From Engraulis encrasicolus (taxonomy: Eukaryota; Chordata; Actinopteri; Clupeiformes; Engraulidae), in contig NC_085875.1 of NCBI RefSeq assembly GCF_034702125.1, positions 47,243,270 to 47,307,269 on the forward strand: a stretch of 64,000 bases of DNA, read 5' to 3'. The first letter of the stretch is position 1, and every line of letters begins with the position of its first letter. A program made the translations under genes and the position numbers. Positions 11,701 through 51,795 of this stretch are shown one piece after another. The notes beneath the pieces were generated by a model. It did not search any database. It was not told the origin of the DNA and worked only from the letters and a program-made list of their open reading frames with translations.

Positions 11701-12043
11701 ATGGCGGGTGTTAGTTGTGCTTTCCCTTTCTCTTTCACACCTGGCGCCGCTCATCAAGTGGGCGTTAAGCCTTCCAAAGGGAGAGCACAGTCACAGCACA
11801 GCACAGCGGTGAAAGCTGCCCTGGTTTGTTAGAAGCACCTGCTGTCTTCTCTTCCCATTCTTGGCAGTGGTGGAAAACAGCTGACTGAGATCATCAGGGT
11901 TGGATTGGCTATAAGGCATACAGGGCATTTACCCGGTTGACTCTTGAGCATTTTGCCATGTTCCTCCCTTCAATGCAAGGGGTATCAGTCCTCATGCCTC
12001 TACAGCTGACCTCCCAGAGTTTGATTTAAATATTAATGTTGGC

Positions 12044-12358
12044 TTCAAAAGAAAGAAGTCTACCGCACACTTTCTTGACTTTATGCTCGTTTTTTAAGAG
12101 CGAACAACGCGTTTCGCCTCAGTGCGTCATCAGGCTCGCTCAGGTATTACCTGAGCTCTGTCAGGTGTGGCTTAAATAACATCGTGTCACATGGATTTCT
12201 CTTCTTTCTTTAAGAGAAAACCATGTGACACGATGTTATGACAGAGCTCAGGTAATACCCGAGCGAGCCTGATGACGCACTGAGGCGAAACGCATTGTTC
12301 GCTCTAATAAAACGAGCATAAAGTCAAGAAAGTGTGCGGTAGACTTCTTTCTTTTGAA
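12044..12358. repeat. Fold-back repeat, about 315 bp
   Basis: TTCAAAAGAAAGAAGTCTAC on the left is answered by the inverse on the right. Arms of about 150 bp include CGCACTGAGGCGAAACGCAT and CTGAGCTCTGTCA; the centre is near 12205. It relates to the single-arm copy at 1350-1500. Confidence 0.85.
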
Positions 12359-13439
12359 GTATTGAACATTCTACCAGCATCTAGGAGCTGTGCATTGAAC
12401 TTTGAACTATTAATTTTGGCTGCTCTGGTCAAAATAGCTCGTAATAAATTAATAAAACTGTTGTCACAGCAGGCTTTATTGTCTTTCTCAATGCCTGGCA
12501 CATTGGTCTTGACTGAAAATGCCTGGTCTGCTTCATCCCATTCCAGACCTGGAGATCGTTATGGTCCCCTATTCAAATCAAATGCGGTGCTGATTTCAGT
12601 ATAGTCAGATGGGAGATCTCTGTTACACTGAGGATGTATGCCTCATCATGCTTAATGTGGCACTGTGGCTGTCCAGTGTCCACTCTGTGATTTATATAAA
12701 CCTTTTGGGCTAGTAGCAACTGGGAGATATGGTTTCATGGTCCTCCTGGCCTGTCTTTCTCACAACGACAGTGGTGGTTGGAGTGAAAAAAGTCCCACTT
12801 CTGAAATACAGTATTTCTTTCTTAGAACAGGCGACCATTGTGAAAAAATGAAGCAAAAATGTCTGCACACTCTATCCTTTTTGTTTTTTTTTAATTGCCA
12901 AGATTTTGGCCAAGCCTTCTTCAGGCCCCAAAACACACAAGAGGAATGGACAGACAACCATTAACTTGCCACCAAGTGTGGTTGCCTGTGGTGGACATGT
13001 GCACTGTTCCTCCAGGGGAAGTTTTCACTATTGGTTGAAAAAACATACACTATCATAGATAGGACTTCACAACTGGCATGACACAGAGTCCTTATTAGTA
13101 CGTTCTGACATGGTCACTGTCATTCTGGTAGCAACGGGGACCTTGTTTTAATGCAAGCCAACTTACTTCAGCTTATTCCATCAACATGTGATTGTATGAT
13201 TTTGATGAATTCTTAAAAGGCGGCCCATGGTCTTCTTTAGCATGATGTATCTGATTATGTCTGCTGTGAATTCGGTAACTTGGGTTTGGGGTATCAGCTC
13301 TAACAACAAGGGGAAGCGGTAAGCTTATTGGCGTGCTATTGCTTTCTGGGCCATTGATTTCTGCTGGTTCTCTCCTGCCAATCTGGATGGATGATGAACA
13401 GATTGCATCTTCATTTTGCCCATCATGACTCAGGGGAGG

Positions 13440-13477
13440 TGTGTGTGTGTGTGTGTATGTGTGTGTGTGTGTGTGTG

Positions 13478-13508
<31 letters not shown>

Positions 13509-13521
13509 GTGCTTGTGTGTC

Positions 13522-13580
<59 letters not shown>
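13440..13580. repeat. Compound (GT)n-(CTGT)n-(GA)n microsatellite
   Basis: GT dinucleotides, then TCTG tetranucleotides, then a GA tract of about 28 units, within ttbk2 intron 1. Confidence 0.95.
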
Positions 13581-13582
<2 letters not shown>

Positions 13583-15351
13583 ATGTATGTGTGTGTGCGT
13601 GCGTGCATTTGTGTGTGTTGGGGACTATGTGTGGTCCGTCTGTCCCGAGTTTGCACTTACACACACTTACACCCACACAGAGCTTCCCTTTCAGGAGGCT
13701 GAGCAGCGGGCTAATAGGGGATAGTGTGAGTTATTGTGGGAACAACAGGGGTGTCCAGTAGAGACTGTAAATGCACTAAATAGTTTGCTGAGCTGTCGTA
13801 CAGACCATTGTGTCATCAGAATTGTGTTCCTCTTGGTGTCATGAAAGGTATAAGAAATTATATCCATTTGGGACATTGGATGGTGCTGCTTTTGTCCTCT
13901 GTGTTGAGTCCACCTTTGGAAACAGCGTCTTCTAAATGTAATGTTGGTTTTACTTGTCTTGGTCAGAGTTGACTTGAGTTGCTTGAAATAGAACCAAGTG
14001 TAGGTCAGTGGACACAGGATATGGGGTTATCAAATATGATTTTACTTACTGATTATTTCACCCAATTTCATCACCAATTATGTACTTGACATTTTTCGGG
14101 TGTTGGTACTATACAATGGCTTTGTAATGTCAATATGTCAATATAACAGTTACATTAATTTTTGACCCGCTTTCTGTGTTGTTATGACGTAGGGATTAGG
14201 ATAGATGTATGGAGCTATAAGTAGTAGATATAAGTAGTAGATTGGCTATTTGTCCCACTTCCACTGTTTTTGTATGGAGTTAAACATCTTGGATGATGTC
14301 TTGCAGAGTAGAGACCGACAGCTGAAGAAGAAGGGCATTGCTATATAAAATTGCTTCTTTGGCAAAACCTGTGGTGGTGCTGTTATTGTTATGTAACCAA
14401 TAGTGTCGCACATGGTGATGATACAAGAAATCATGGAGTATTTACACTCTGGCTGGAAAATGCTCTGTAGCCCTTATGTGATGATGAGATCGCTGGCGAT
14501 ACAATTTACTAGATGTATGTATTCTTTATGTCATGGTTATATTAAATCTCAAATTTCTTTTGTTTCAGACATTTAAGCATTTTCTATCTTTCACCTAACA
14601 TGTTTCGACGAAACTTAAAGATTTGATACGACTTAATGTTTGCTGAAAAATCTCAACTACATTATAAGTAACAGCAGCTATATTGCACTGGGCTCCCACT
14701 TGTCCTGGAAAACCTTGAAATATGCAAATGAGATCATATATCTACAGGAATATGTGATTAACATAATGTAGCCAGAGACCAATCATAAAACAAATTCCAA
14801 TAGTGATGGTTCATACATTTTATTGAACCTCAAACCCCTATGCATTACATATTATGTAAAATCTACCCTCATCAAGTTTGTGGAATAGGCCTATACTTTT
14901 CCCAAGGTCAAAAGTAGCAGATTTGATCTTTTTAATGGGATGCATTGAAAATCTGTTACTTATGACCTTGGAACAAGTACTGTATGTTCCACTAAAGCCA
15001 TGAACGTAGATTTTTAATTTGTGATACAGAGGGGTTTGAGATTTGATGTCTTTATTTGACAGTGACAGTGAAGAGTATGACAGGAGAGGAGTGGGGGAGA
15101 GTGTTGCGGGAGGGTTGGGAAATGACCCAGGCCGAACTCAATTTGGGTCCTCATGAGCATGTAAGCCCAGATGTGTGGAGCTTAGAATCCTGGACATTGT
15201 GCTTTTAATCAACACAGAATGATACTTACTATTGTTTTTATTACCAGTTACCATGCAGACGAGTGTGTGTATGTGTGTGTCAGTGTGAGTGCACGCGCAT
15301 GCGTGTTTGACTGACTGAGAGACTGAGAGACTGAGAAAGACTGAAGTGGGA

Positions 15352-15355
<4 letters not shown>

Positions 15356-15402
<47 letters not shown>
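15356..15402. repeat. (GA)n microsatellite
   Basis: Perfect GA array of about 23 units in ttbk2 intron 1. Confidence 0.95.
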
Positions 15403-15407
<5 letters not shown>

Positions 15408-15790
15408 AAAGTGGGAGATGGAGAGACAGACAGCGTCAGACAGATGCAGGGAAAGGGTGTGGCAGCTGCAGCAGTCAGCAGCCCACTTGATAGTGATCCG
15501 CCTGTAGGGTTTAAAAGGGACGGATGGCTCTCTCAAGGCCAAGGCTAGCCATGTGCATCTGTTGGCTCCCTCACACACATGCACATACAGTAGTCTACTC
15601 TTAGCCCACAGAAGCGGCCATGACTTGTCTTGGTAGTTTTATCGGAAAGTGTGTTGGTTTTTTGACATGATCCATCTGCTGTTTTTCTCAGGTATAAGGC
15701 TGTATAAAATCTGCCTGCTTGCCCCCCTCTCTCTTTCTCTCTCTCTCTTTCATTCTGTCATTCTTTCTTTCTTGCTATTTCCCTCTCATT

Positions 15791-15792
<2 letters not shown>

Positions 15793-15849
<57 letters not shown>
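15793..15849. repeat. (ATCT)n microsatellite
   Basis: About 14 ATCT units, about 100 bp ahead of the acceptor of the first coding ttbk2 exon. Confidence 0.95.
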
Positions 15850-16007
15850 CAGTATATCTGTCTGTCTGCCTGCCTCTCTGTCTGTCCGTTGTTTCACAGT
15901 TTTTCCTCATGATGTCTCTGCTTCACTCCTTCTCTGTGCTAGGCGCTGATTGGTCCCTGATGCTGTGCTGGACTGCAGGTGGGCGGAGCTAGAGGACAGC
16001 AGCCAGG

Positions 16008-43036
<27,029 letters not shown>

Positions 43037-43074
43037 TTATGGAGCTCAGTCTGCAGGCATGAGCTCCCAATTTG

Positions 43075-43076
<2 letters not shown>

Positions 43077-43133
<57 letters not shown>
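43077..43133. repeat. (GT)n in 3'UTR, 41 bp after the stop
   Basis: About 28 GT units just downstream of the ttbk2 stop codon. Confidence 0.98.
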
Positions 43134-43134
<1 letters not shown>

Positions 43135-43987
43135 ACGTTTGTGTCTGAGACAGTCAGTATGCATGCAAGTGCGTGTGTGTGTGTACGTGCTTTCAAATCC
43201 TTCTGAGAGCCTCTAAGAGACACGATGGGGAACTGATGCCTTCCGTGTGATGACCGTGCCAGTTTAAGGACTCAAACACGTGCTGTAAGTGTTACAAACA
43301 AAACTGTTTCTAAAAAAAATGGAATCAAAAGACTGTGCCAGAGCGTGTGCGTGTACACGCGGGACGAGGCCAACAAAGCATTCGCAGTGTAAAGGGGGAA
43401 AACACTACTGTCAACTAGGCAAGCAGAGGAATGGGGTTCAGGGGCTCGTAGGGTTTGGGAAGAGGGAAGAGGGTCATCCTACATGCAGTATATTGCACCT
43501 CGAGGAGAGCTCTTGCTAGAAAGGGATCTTAACTTAAAGCACCTCAACAGGCAACACTTCCTCTGAATGAAACAATTATGAAGAATTGCTTTGAAGCTTC
43601 AGATGTAGGATAGTTTTAGGGGGAAGGGGAGGTTATCGCCCCCCACTCCACACGCCCTAATAACCATAGCCTCTTTTCCAGTGATGCTTTAGACCTAGGA
43701 GGCCAGTCCGTGCTCCCATCAGCACAACAGGCATTATCGTTATCTGTTAGTGTTTAAGTCCCACGGAGAGCTGCATATCATTTTGCTGTAGGCTATAGTA
43801 AACCATCATGGACGGAGCAATGTCTGTGTTCAAAACATCTGTACAAAATACCTACCATTAGCACATGCTATACAAATGCAGTATTATATGATAAAGACCC
43901 ATGTCAGCAAGTGGCGAGAGGTGGAAGTCTCTAAAAGCAAGCATACGTGCGTGCAGTACATGGTCGTTACACTGTACAACACCGCAG

Positions 43988-44132
43988 CCAGTTAAATGTA
44001 AAAATAGTAAGTTGCCCTGCTGCCTTAAGTTTGTAAGTTAACTCAATGTCAGAAAGCCTTGAGTTCAATGTCAAGTTGAGAAAACTTACAAACTTAAGGC
44101 AGCAGGGCAACTTACTTTTTACGTTTAACTGG
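43988..44132. mobile_element. Fold-back MITE in the 3'UTR
   Basis: CCAGTTAAATGTAAAAATAG is mirrored by TACTTTTTACGTTTAACTGG; arms of about 55 bp include GTTGCCCTGCTGCCTTAAGT. Transcribed, it would form a long hairpin. Confidence 0.88.
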
Positions 44133-44703
44133 CCTGCAATGCTTTACAGTGTAGCCTAAAAAACAAACGTTCACAGAAAGTGTTGCCTGAGACTCTTATC
44201 AAGCAAGCTGATAAGTTCAACCACCTGTACAAAATCCTCTCCAGCATCTAACATAGAAAATATATATAATATAAATATATTTTTGGCTAGTCATGTGTCC
44301 TTAACCATTCCCAAATAGCAACAAAACTATGCCCCCACAATGATCCCGTCTGATGACTTTTTTTTTTTTGGCTCGCTTACCTTCTTCCCTTGACTGCTCA
44401 ACGTGCTCACCTGCATTCTGATCTGCATTCCCCTTTTTGTTTGGTTACCTCATGAAAAAAAGATTGGTTTTCTTTTTCCTTCTGAAAGGCTGTCCAATAT
44501 TAACACTACTACGTAGCACGCATTTCATAGGGTCAGTTGAAAACAAAAGCATGTGGGTTAAGCAGTAATGCCCTGGGCATCCCCAAGCACAGTGGAGCAT
44601 GGCTGTCAGTACAGTATGTTATATGAGTGTGTTCAAGTGACGCTCAGGCGAATTTGTGCATTTCTGTTTGTATTCGGTCTGTGTATTATGAGGAGCATGC
44701 ACA

Positions 44704-44704
<1 letters not shown>

Positions 44705-44795
<91 letters not shown>
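44705..44795. repeat. (GT)n microsatellite
   Basis: About 44 GT units in the presumed ttbk2 3'UTR. Confidence 0.98.
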
Positions 44796-44796
<1 letters not shown>

Positions 44797-47695
44797 ATGA
44801 GCGTGTGTGTACGCTGTGCGTGTGCAGGTGTGTGTGTGTGCAGATTGATTGGATTTGGTCATCTATTGATCTCTTTGTTTATAGTATTTATTCCGAAGTA
44901 TTTATCACTAGTCCTGTACCCAACGAGCATTAGTCGAAGCAGTGGCAGGTTCACTGACAGACTGACACTAGCCACTGGTTTCTCCCTTTATTTTCTTATT
45001 TATTGCTACTTCTTACGGTATATAATTTCTTTCACCGTGCCCCACCCCCCTAACCAAAACACCTGTGGGGTGTATGTGTATGCTCTTGTTAAGGGCATTC
45101 TCTTTATATGGTATCCAGCTCTCCTTAAAATAAGACTAGGAGCAACGACAAGAAGAAGAAAAAAGCAAAGCAGACGCTAAAACAATCAGAAGAGTGTTTA
45201 CACGAGTTGAAATTGTGCCTGGGGCCTAAGTCTAAAGAGAACAGATTTAGCCCATCTTCAATCTAGGCAAAATCAAGTTGTAGTCTATTTTTTTGTGTGT
45301 ATATAAAACATTTGTGAGATAAAAAAAGAAGAATGGAGACTGCTGAAGACTGAAAACACATATAGAATAAGGCTGCTCCTGAGAGTGTCTATACTCGTCT
45401 CCTGCTCTCTGCACAACCCTTGTCACGCTCTCTCACTAAAGCTTCTTTACTGTAGAGTTACATTTGTGTTGATGTGCTAAATCAGTCGATGCTTTTTTTA
45501 AACCCAAAGCAGCTCATGGTATAGAGAAGGTACACTTTTTTTGTTTTTAATTTGCACTCCCTAGTAATCGAGACCCTGTGACCCTTTAGATTGCCGTCGC
45601 ACCACACCCTATAAGAATCGAGCCATAGAAAACACGTTAGTGTGTTAGTATTTCTGTGTACTGTTAGTTACTTTGTAAATCACGTTTCGCTGACGACATA
45701 TACAATGTGTCGGTGCTGTTTGGTTACATGCAGTAAGTTCTCTGGGTGACTCAATGAAATAAGACAAGACAACACACCAATATGTACTGAATTTGAAACC
45801 CAGGGTGCTGAATGTTTTTTAAGCATTTTTTTCAATTTACCTCAATACAGCGATAAAAGCAACTACAAAAGACAAGCATGAACTACACATCCAGATCAGT
45901 AAAACATAAACATTACACACTAAACCTAAAAATATATGATGTTTACAATATTGAACACACCAGAATTGACACAATGACAGACTGATGAAGCTGACTAAGA
46001 GTAGATCTTTATTGTCTCCTATATCCCTTTAAGATTATGGCAGCAGGGCTGAATGCTTTGGATAACCGTTGAGTCATCAAAAGGGAATTCCTTTTTTATC
46101 ATCCAGATAAGGATGATGGAACATTGTGGTGTAAAATAAGGGGATGAGAGAAAGTTCTGTCCTGTTCAGATACACACACATCATGAAACAGTGTTGCTTG
46201 GGGGCTACTGGGAATCCAGCAAGCACTTTTTGCTGCTAAACAGTATTGAGATTTAAATAGCAGTTGGCAGCTGCCACTTTTTGTAAAACTCAAAATCCAG
46301 TGGGATTTGCCTGATAGCTTTCAGAGTGTTGGGTGAGTGTGATGTGCAAATGTTTCAAAGAGTTTATAACTAAATGTGTGGCATTTGAAGTAAATTAACA
46401 TGAATTAATTCAACATGAAGGGAAGGTATAGATACCAGAGTAAGAAGTGCACAAAGGAGTGAATATGGACATTTTAAAATCTGTATGTGTCTGTTTTCTT
46501 TGAGGGGCCAAGATCATAGACTTGTCACCATGTGTGTTTTTTTTTAATCATAGATTTCTGTTAATATATTGCTATCTATTTTATTTATTTAATTTAAATG
46601 TGTGTCTGTGTGTGGGGGGGTTTGACAAAGAAAGTTAAAACGTCCGCCAAAGCAGTGTCCCAACTACGTATGTGCAAACTCTGAACTGTGGCACTAATTT
46701 GTATGAACCAGTTCCAGAGTTTTCAGACTTATAAACACAAACCACTCATATGGTCCTGAATTTCCTTCAGGATCAACAGTATCTGTACTCTAACTTTACT
46801 TCGCTCTGTGTAAAAATCACTTCCTCCAGCCATTATTTGAAATCAATTAAATTGATCATTGGTTGAATTTGCTGAATTGAGCCTCCACTAGACCCCTACT
46901 AAGTAAGCATATCTGGCATAGCCTTATGCACTTGTTTTACTGAGTACACATACAAAGAAAGAGGCAAGTTTTACTTTGGCCTCTTTTATATCCAAAATAA
47001 ATGATCCATACATTTATATTTCCTGTGCATGCACTTATGGGGGAAGTGCTCTGATGATCACTCACATGTAGCATTTTGAATACAGTTTTATGCAGCGATT
47101 ATTTAGTGGACCAATTGGGATTGCCATCCCTCAAATACTACAGTAACTTCTAGAAACAGATCTAGCCCCAGTCTGCCTGTGGCCTTAATATGTGCCTGCG
47201 CCTATACGCAGTCTCAGAAACAGGATTCTTCAGATAACAGAAAACTTTGTTTTTATGATTCTCATCATAATACCTGAAGGAACTCTAAAAATAATATTCT
47301 ATGGAGGAAATGGTAGAGCCATCTCCTCAAATAGTGAAATCTGTACTTTTAAATTGAAGTGATCATTCTAAGAAGTCTGAGTTACATGGAGGCAGGTGAA
47401 AGTTGTAGGCGACCGAGCAGCACTTTGCTGAACAATGTGCACCAATAAATGCTCCAATGAATGCTCCAATACACAATGTGTGGGTGCACCACAATCATTT
47501 ATTTGCTTTTTGAAAATGAGAAAAGCACTTGGTCCTTGGATTTGAAAGAGGGATCTATCAATGTTTCATAGCTGCATTTTGCTACAGTTCATAGTTTGTA
47601 ATATAAAAGTGCCTGTCTCAGTGTCACTTGAGTCATAAAACTACACTATTAATCGTTGACTTCTAACGCTTATAGACTGTGAATTGGATTTAGTG

Positions 47696-48171
47696 CAGTG
47701 GTTCCCAAAATCTATGGTGAGCCTCCCCGTAAGTACAGTACGTACTTACAGCAAGCACAGCAGTTTGAGGAAGAGCCCTCATTACCTCACCATTCTAACA
47801 GTGATTTGTTCACAGCCCTCTTTGTATTGACATGACCTATCAGGACCTGCCAAATAGCCTATATACGTATGTAAATATCCAAATTATCACTATAACATAC
47901 GTGCCTACTGTAACATTAAACACTGTATAGGTGAATTATTCAGTGACAAGTAAACTGTACTTTTAATTTCTAAACGAGAGCATTGGTCATTTACTGTAAC
48001 AAACAGCAGGTTGATGGAGGTCAATTCAAATGTATTGCTTTCAAATACAGCAAGTCATACAAATATGTACACAATAGCTGATGGGCATTTCTAATACAAA
48101 GGTTATAGTGTATTTGAATAGGTCATTTCTGCACAGTATGAGTGCTGGCATGAAAGGCTTGGGAACCACTG
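47696..48171. mobile_element. hAT-like MITE (CAGTGGTTCCCAA ends)
   Basis: Left CAGTGGTTCCCAAAATC, right GGCTTGGGAACCACTG. Flanking 8-mers do not match clearly. Confidence 0.65.
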
Positions 48172-49523
48172 GCTTTATAGGGAATCATCACAAGAAATAT
48201 GTCAATTCAGAAATATTTTTAGTTTTTGGTTGAAGGAGGAAAAAAGTACTATAACTGGACAAAGAATGGCTGTAAAAGTGAACTGCTCCATCTATGTTTT
48301 ACCATTACAAATTCAGTGGTCAATCAACCGTCCTTCCCATTCATTGATCTGAATTGACTTTCTAAGCATCACTTGTTTGTATGATTGTATTCACGTGGAC
48401 GTTCAGTGCACATTGCTTGAGAGATTAAATACATAATGAAGCGCTTCCTTAATGCATCAGGCCAAACTACTTGCCCAAAACAAAAAAAAAGTTCATATTT
48501 CGCCATATGGTTTTATATTGTGATCAACAACTTGCAGATATTTGAATAATGGTTGTTTCCAACCACAGAAGCTAGTGTCAAACTTCATGTTGTTATCAAA
48601 TTGATATCTTAATGACTGAAATATATTTGTTGTCACAAAAGATGCTAACTGTTTTTACCAAGAGAGGTTTCATAATGACTTATCATCTCATAGTAATTCA
48701 CTAAAAAGATATTCTTGAAAATATTAAAAGCATTTTGGATTTTCTTCTGAGTTTCTTTACCTTGCGTTGCGCAGTAAAATATAAGCATTTTTGAAGGCTA
48801 CAGTGCACAAAGCTCATGGTCCTATAGACTTGTCATAAAGATGCTGCATATCTCCTATGGTGAGGTGACATGACAGGATGGTGACTTGCTCTAGTGTGCT
48901 TGTCATGTACTGGAAAGTGTGTGGACCAATATAGTAGACTAGAACCCATCTGATCTCTTCTCTGAATGTCATTTCATTACTTCCAAATGAAACTGTGTGT
49001 GTGTGTGTGTGTGTGCGTGTGTGTGTGTGCGTGCGTGCGTGCGTGTGTTCATTCAGTTTGTCATACGCATACTATGCATTTTGTCACTTTTCTGGTATGA
49101 AGAATGTTCCAGAAGTTTAAACAAATTTTCAAGGGCCTTTCCCCACCCAAGTCATTATAAATTATAGTGTCAAATAAAATAATAATAAAAAAAAAGAAAA
49201 TGAATGCTGTTCGCTGATGGGTGTTACGTTCACCGCTTACCTAAAAGAATGGATGAATGAACTTTTTAAAGACATGATTGAGTGCTATACTCAGTTGTAA
49301 TGTCCATGCTCTGTCATGCAGCAAAACTTATGTACAGCCAGTGAAAGGAAGGATGTGTAAAAAGGGAGCGGATTACATTGTACATAACTGTACTTATTTG
49401 TCTTATTCGTTTTATTTGTATCATATGACTATCCTGTACAGTGTTTTTTGTTGGTTTTGTTTTGTTTCCTGTTTTGGTTTCTTTTGAAATTATTTTGTAT
49501 TTTATTTTTATAAGCTGGTTATA

Positions 49524-49529
49524 AATAAA
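49524..49529 (+). terminator. ttbk2: Candidate polyadenylation signal of ttbk2
   Basis: AATAAA inside ATAAATAAAATATTCATTCC, followed about 25 bp later by GT-rich sequence. Best candidate end of the ttbk2 transcript. Confidence 0.5.
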
Positions 49530-51044
49530 ATATTCATTCCGCATGCAGACATGGTGTGTGTCTACCATGTGTCCTTCTCACAAGTTACACATCAACATTT
49601 AGGATGACTTTTGACCTAACTCCACCCTACTGTATAATATCAGAACATCTACAAGCAATCACTGTAAATGAGATGCAAAGTCAGACTGAGTGCATTTTGC
49701 ACCTTACACCAGTTTCAACTGTTGAACAAGAGTGTAAATGAACGCTCCCCACGACAATTCTGCATATAGCCTAAAAATGTGCACACATACTACATGGACC
49801 AATTGTAACTGAGGCACATTGGCAAAGACAAAAACAATCTTAAGCCACACATTCCATGTGCATGTAAAATGCAATGCATTACTCTTATGTCTACCAGAGT
49901 TGCTGATTTGCCTCTATTACAGTTCAATAACACAGGGCTACACCACTCGCATGCATGGCAGTGGAGGCGCTGTAGAGCTGTGTATTTCTCTGTTGTAGTT
50001 CTAGTTCTAGTTGTCTAGCTGTAGCATTGGCGCCCACAGCTTGTGAAATGTATGCATGCAGCTCCCCATAGGAAACAAAGTACCAATGTGTTTTCCAACT
50101 GACCGCAGGTGCGTCTTGGACTCCTAGCGCACGAGTAATTTCAAGGGACAGGTACCATAACACTTAAGTTTTTATAGCTTCTGCTGTTGACTTATTGGTT
50201 TTGTACTATGTTTGTTCTGCGCAACAGGTATGTTGTACCAGCAAAAACGTTGTTAGTTGGGTTGTGAGTTGGGTTCGCAGAAATAACTAGCTTGCCAGGC
50301 AGGAAAAACTGTGCTAGCATAGTTAGCCAACGAAGTCTCTAAGGGCCTAGTCTGGGATTTAAATTTATCGCCGTCAAAGGGTCAACATAAGCAAAAGTTT
50401 TTTAGGTGGCATGACATTACAGTTATTGATACAAGTGCTGTACGCAGTCCTTTATTCCATAGAAATAGCCGCAATGAAACAGGGCGTAGCTTTCCCAGTT
50501 CTGTTGTTTAAAATGGCTAATCAGCTAGCCAACGCTAGCCTCCTGGCTTGTTAGCTGCAACTTGTTGCTCTGATTAGGATTGGACGGCATTGTAAAGCTC
50601 ATGTTATTATCAGTCACTACTCCGTTAGCATGGTCGATGTTTTAACGCTTTGCGTAATGTATCCTAAATATATTGTTGTTTTGAGGCTGTTTTAAAATAT
50701 TCACTTCACTTCAAAACTTTGTTTGATATGGGACAATTACAATCGTCAATTCAACCCAATTGGACGATATGCAGTTTTCTCAAACAAATGATACATTGAT
50801 CCTTAGCAAATGTCGTTAGGTAAACATCACCGTTAACCTGTACTCGAAAGATCATTAATTATTACGTTCTCGTGAATGCATTGTTTTTGTTTATGATTTA
50901 CTATCACTGTGGTGAGAATAATACAATGAAGAACCGATGCAATAATTGCACCACCAGCAGCTCGCTAAATGGAGAATGGGAAGTTGTGACATTTCAACCA
51001 CACATACACACCCATTGCACATAGTTATTTGTTTCGTTTTTATC

Positions 51045-51056
51045 ATGTCGAGACAG
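51045..51056 (+). CDS. Candidate short first coding exon (MSRQ)
   Basis: ATGTCGAGACAG is followed by a fair donor GTACGC. Phase 0 exit is compatible with the candidate exon at 56888. The evidence is only a start codon and a donor. Confidence 0.2.
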
Positions 51057-51704
51057 GTACGCATTAATCTGATGACGAACGAGGACTTTTAATGTTGTGG
51101 GCGTTTTGTTGGGATGACCCGATCACCGTTGAAAATATGCCACAAAGTTGTCGGGGAATTATCTTGTCTTTTCTGCAACTGGTCTGTTTCAGTTGCAGTT
51201 TTATATCGGAACAATATGGGCTGGTTCGTTTGAGGGGTGAGCTAAAACCTCAAACATGGCACACTGGTAGTTATCAGTGTTTACATATTCTGGTGTTATC
51301 CCTATTTAGAGAGTGGCTTGATACTGTCCAGTTCTCATGCTTATATCGTGTTCCTGGTCAGCTTGTTGTGCTTTGTCAAGATAAGGTGTCTGTTCTGCTG
51401 TGCTGGTATCCCAGGCTACCACTTAAAAGATCTCCTGTCCTCCTCTGGAAGGTTGCACTTACTGTAATACACCTGACTCTCTCAATGACTTGGATTGTTT
51501 GCAAAGGAAGCTTGCACTGTGTGTGTTGCGAGTGGTTGATTCAGCATGGCCACACAGGTCGTGGTAATAGTGTTGTGTTCTGTAAAGCCTCTGCGGTTTT
51601 TATTGTGATGATTGCAGAGGCTTTCTGTCATGAGAGAGCTGCGACCGGTGCTGAGTCAGACTGGGGCCCCTGATGCTGCCTGTGTCATTTCATTTGGCAT
51701 GCAG

Positions 51705-51706
<2 letters not shown>

Positions 51707-51791
<85 letters not shown>
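51707..51791. repeat. (TC)n microsatellite
   Basis: About 42 perfect TC units. Confidence 0.98.

Positions 51792-51795
<4 letters not shown>

Larger units (their letters stand above)
8709..15942 (+). other. ttbk2: Presumed ttbk2 intron 1
   Basis: No conserved coding sequence seen. Contents are a hAT-like repeat (about 10690-10932), a 34-bp minisatellite (11556-11700), a fold-back (12044-12358), GT/TCTG/GA arrays (13440-13580), a GA array (15356-15402), a SINE-like repeat (about 15040-15170) and an ATCT array (15793-15849). Confidence 0.5.
43037..49540 (+). other. ttbk2: Probable ttbk2 3'UTR (about 6.5 kb)
   Basis: No recognised gene starts between the stop codon and a good polyadenylation signal AATAAA at 49524-49529, set in AT-rich sequence with GT-rich downstream text (ATGGTGTGTGTCT). 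The region contains GT arrays, a fold-back (43988-44132) and a hAT-like repeat (47696-48171). Long 3'UTRs are common for TTBK2, but no transcript evidence is available here. Confidence 0.5.

Noticed and set aside
49924..50163. 79-residue minus-strand frame that looks compositionally protein-like
   Set aside because: No family recognised, no clear splice sites, and it overlaps the possible plus-strand promoter zone. Kept only as a possibility.
51092..51673. 193-residue open frame on the plus strand
   Set aside because: No recognisable domain, Cys/Trp-rich chance composition, runs into a CT array, no splice logic and no conserved motif.
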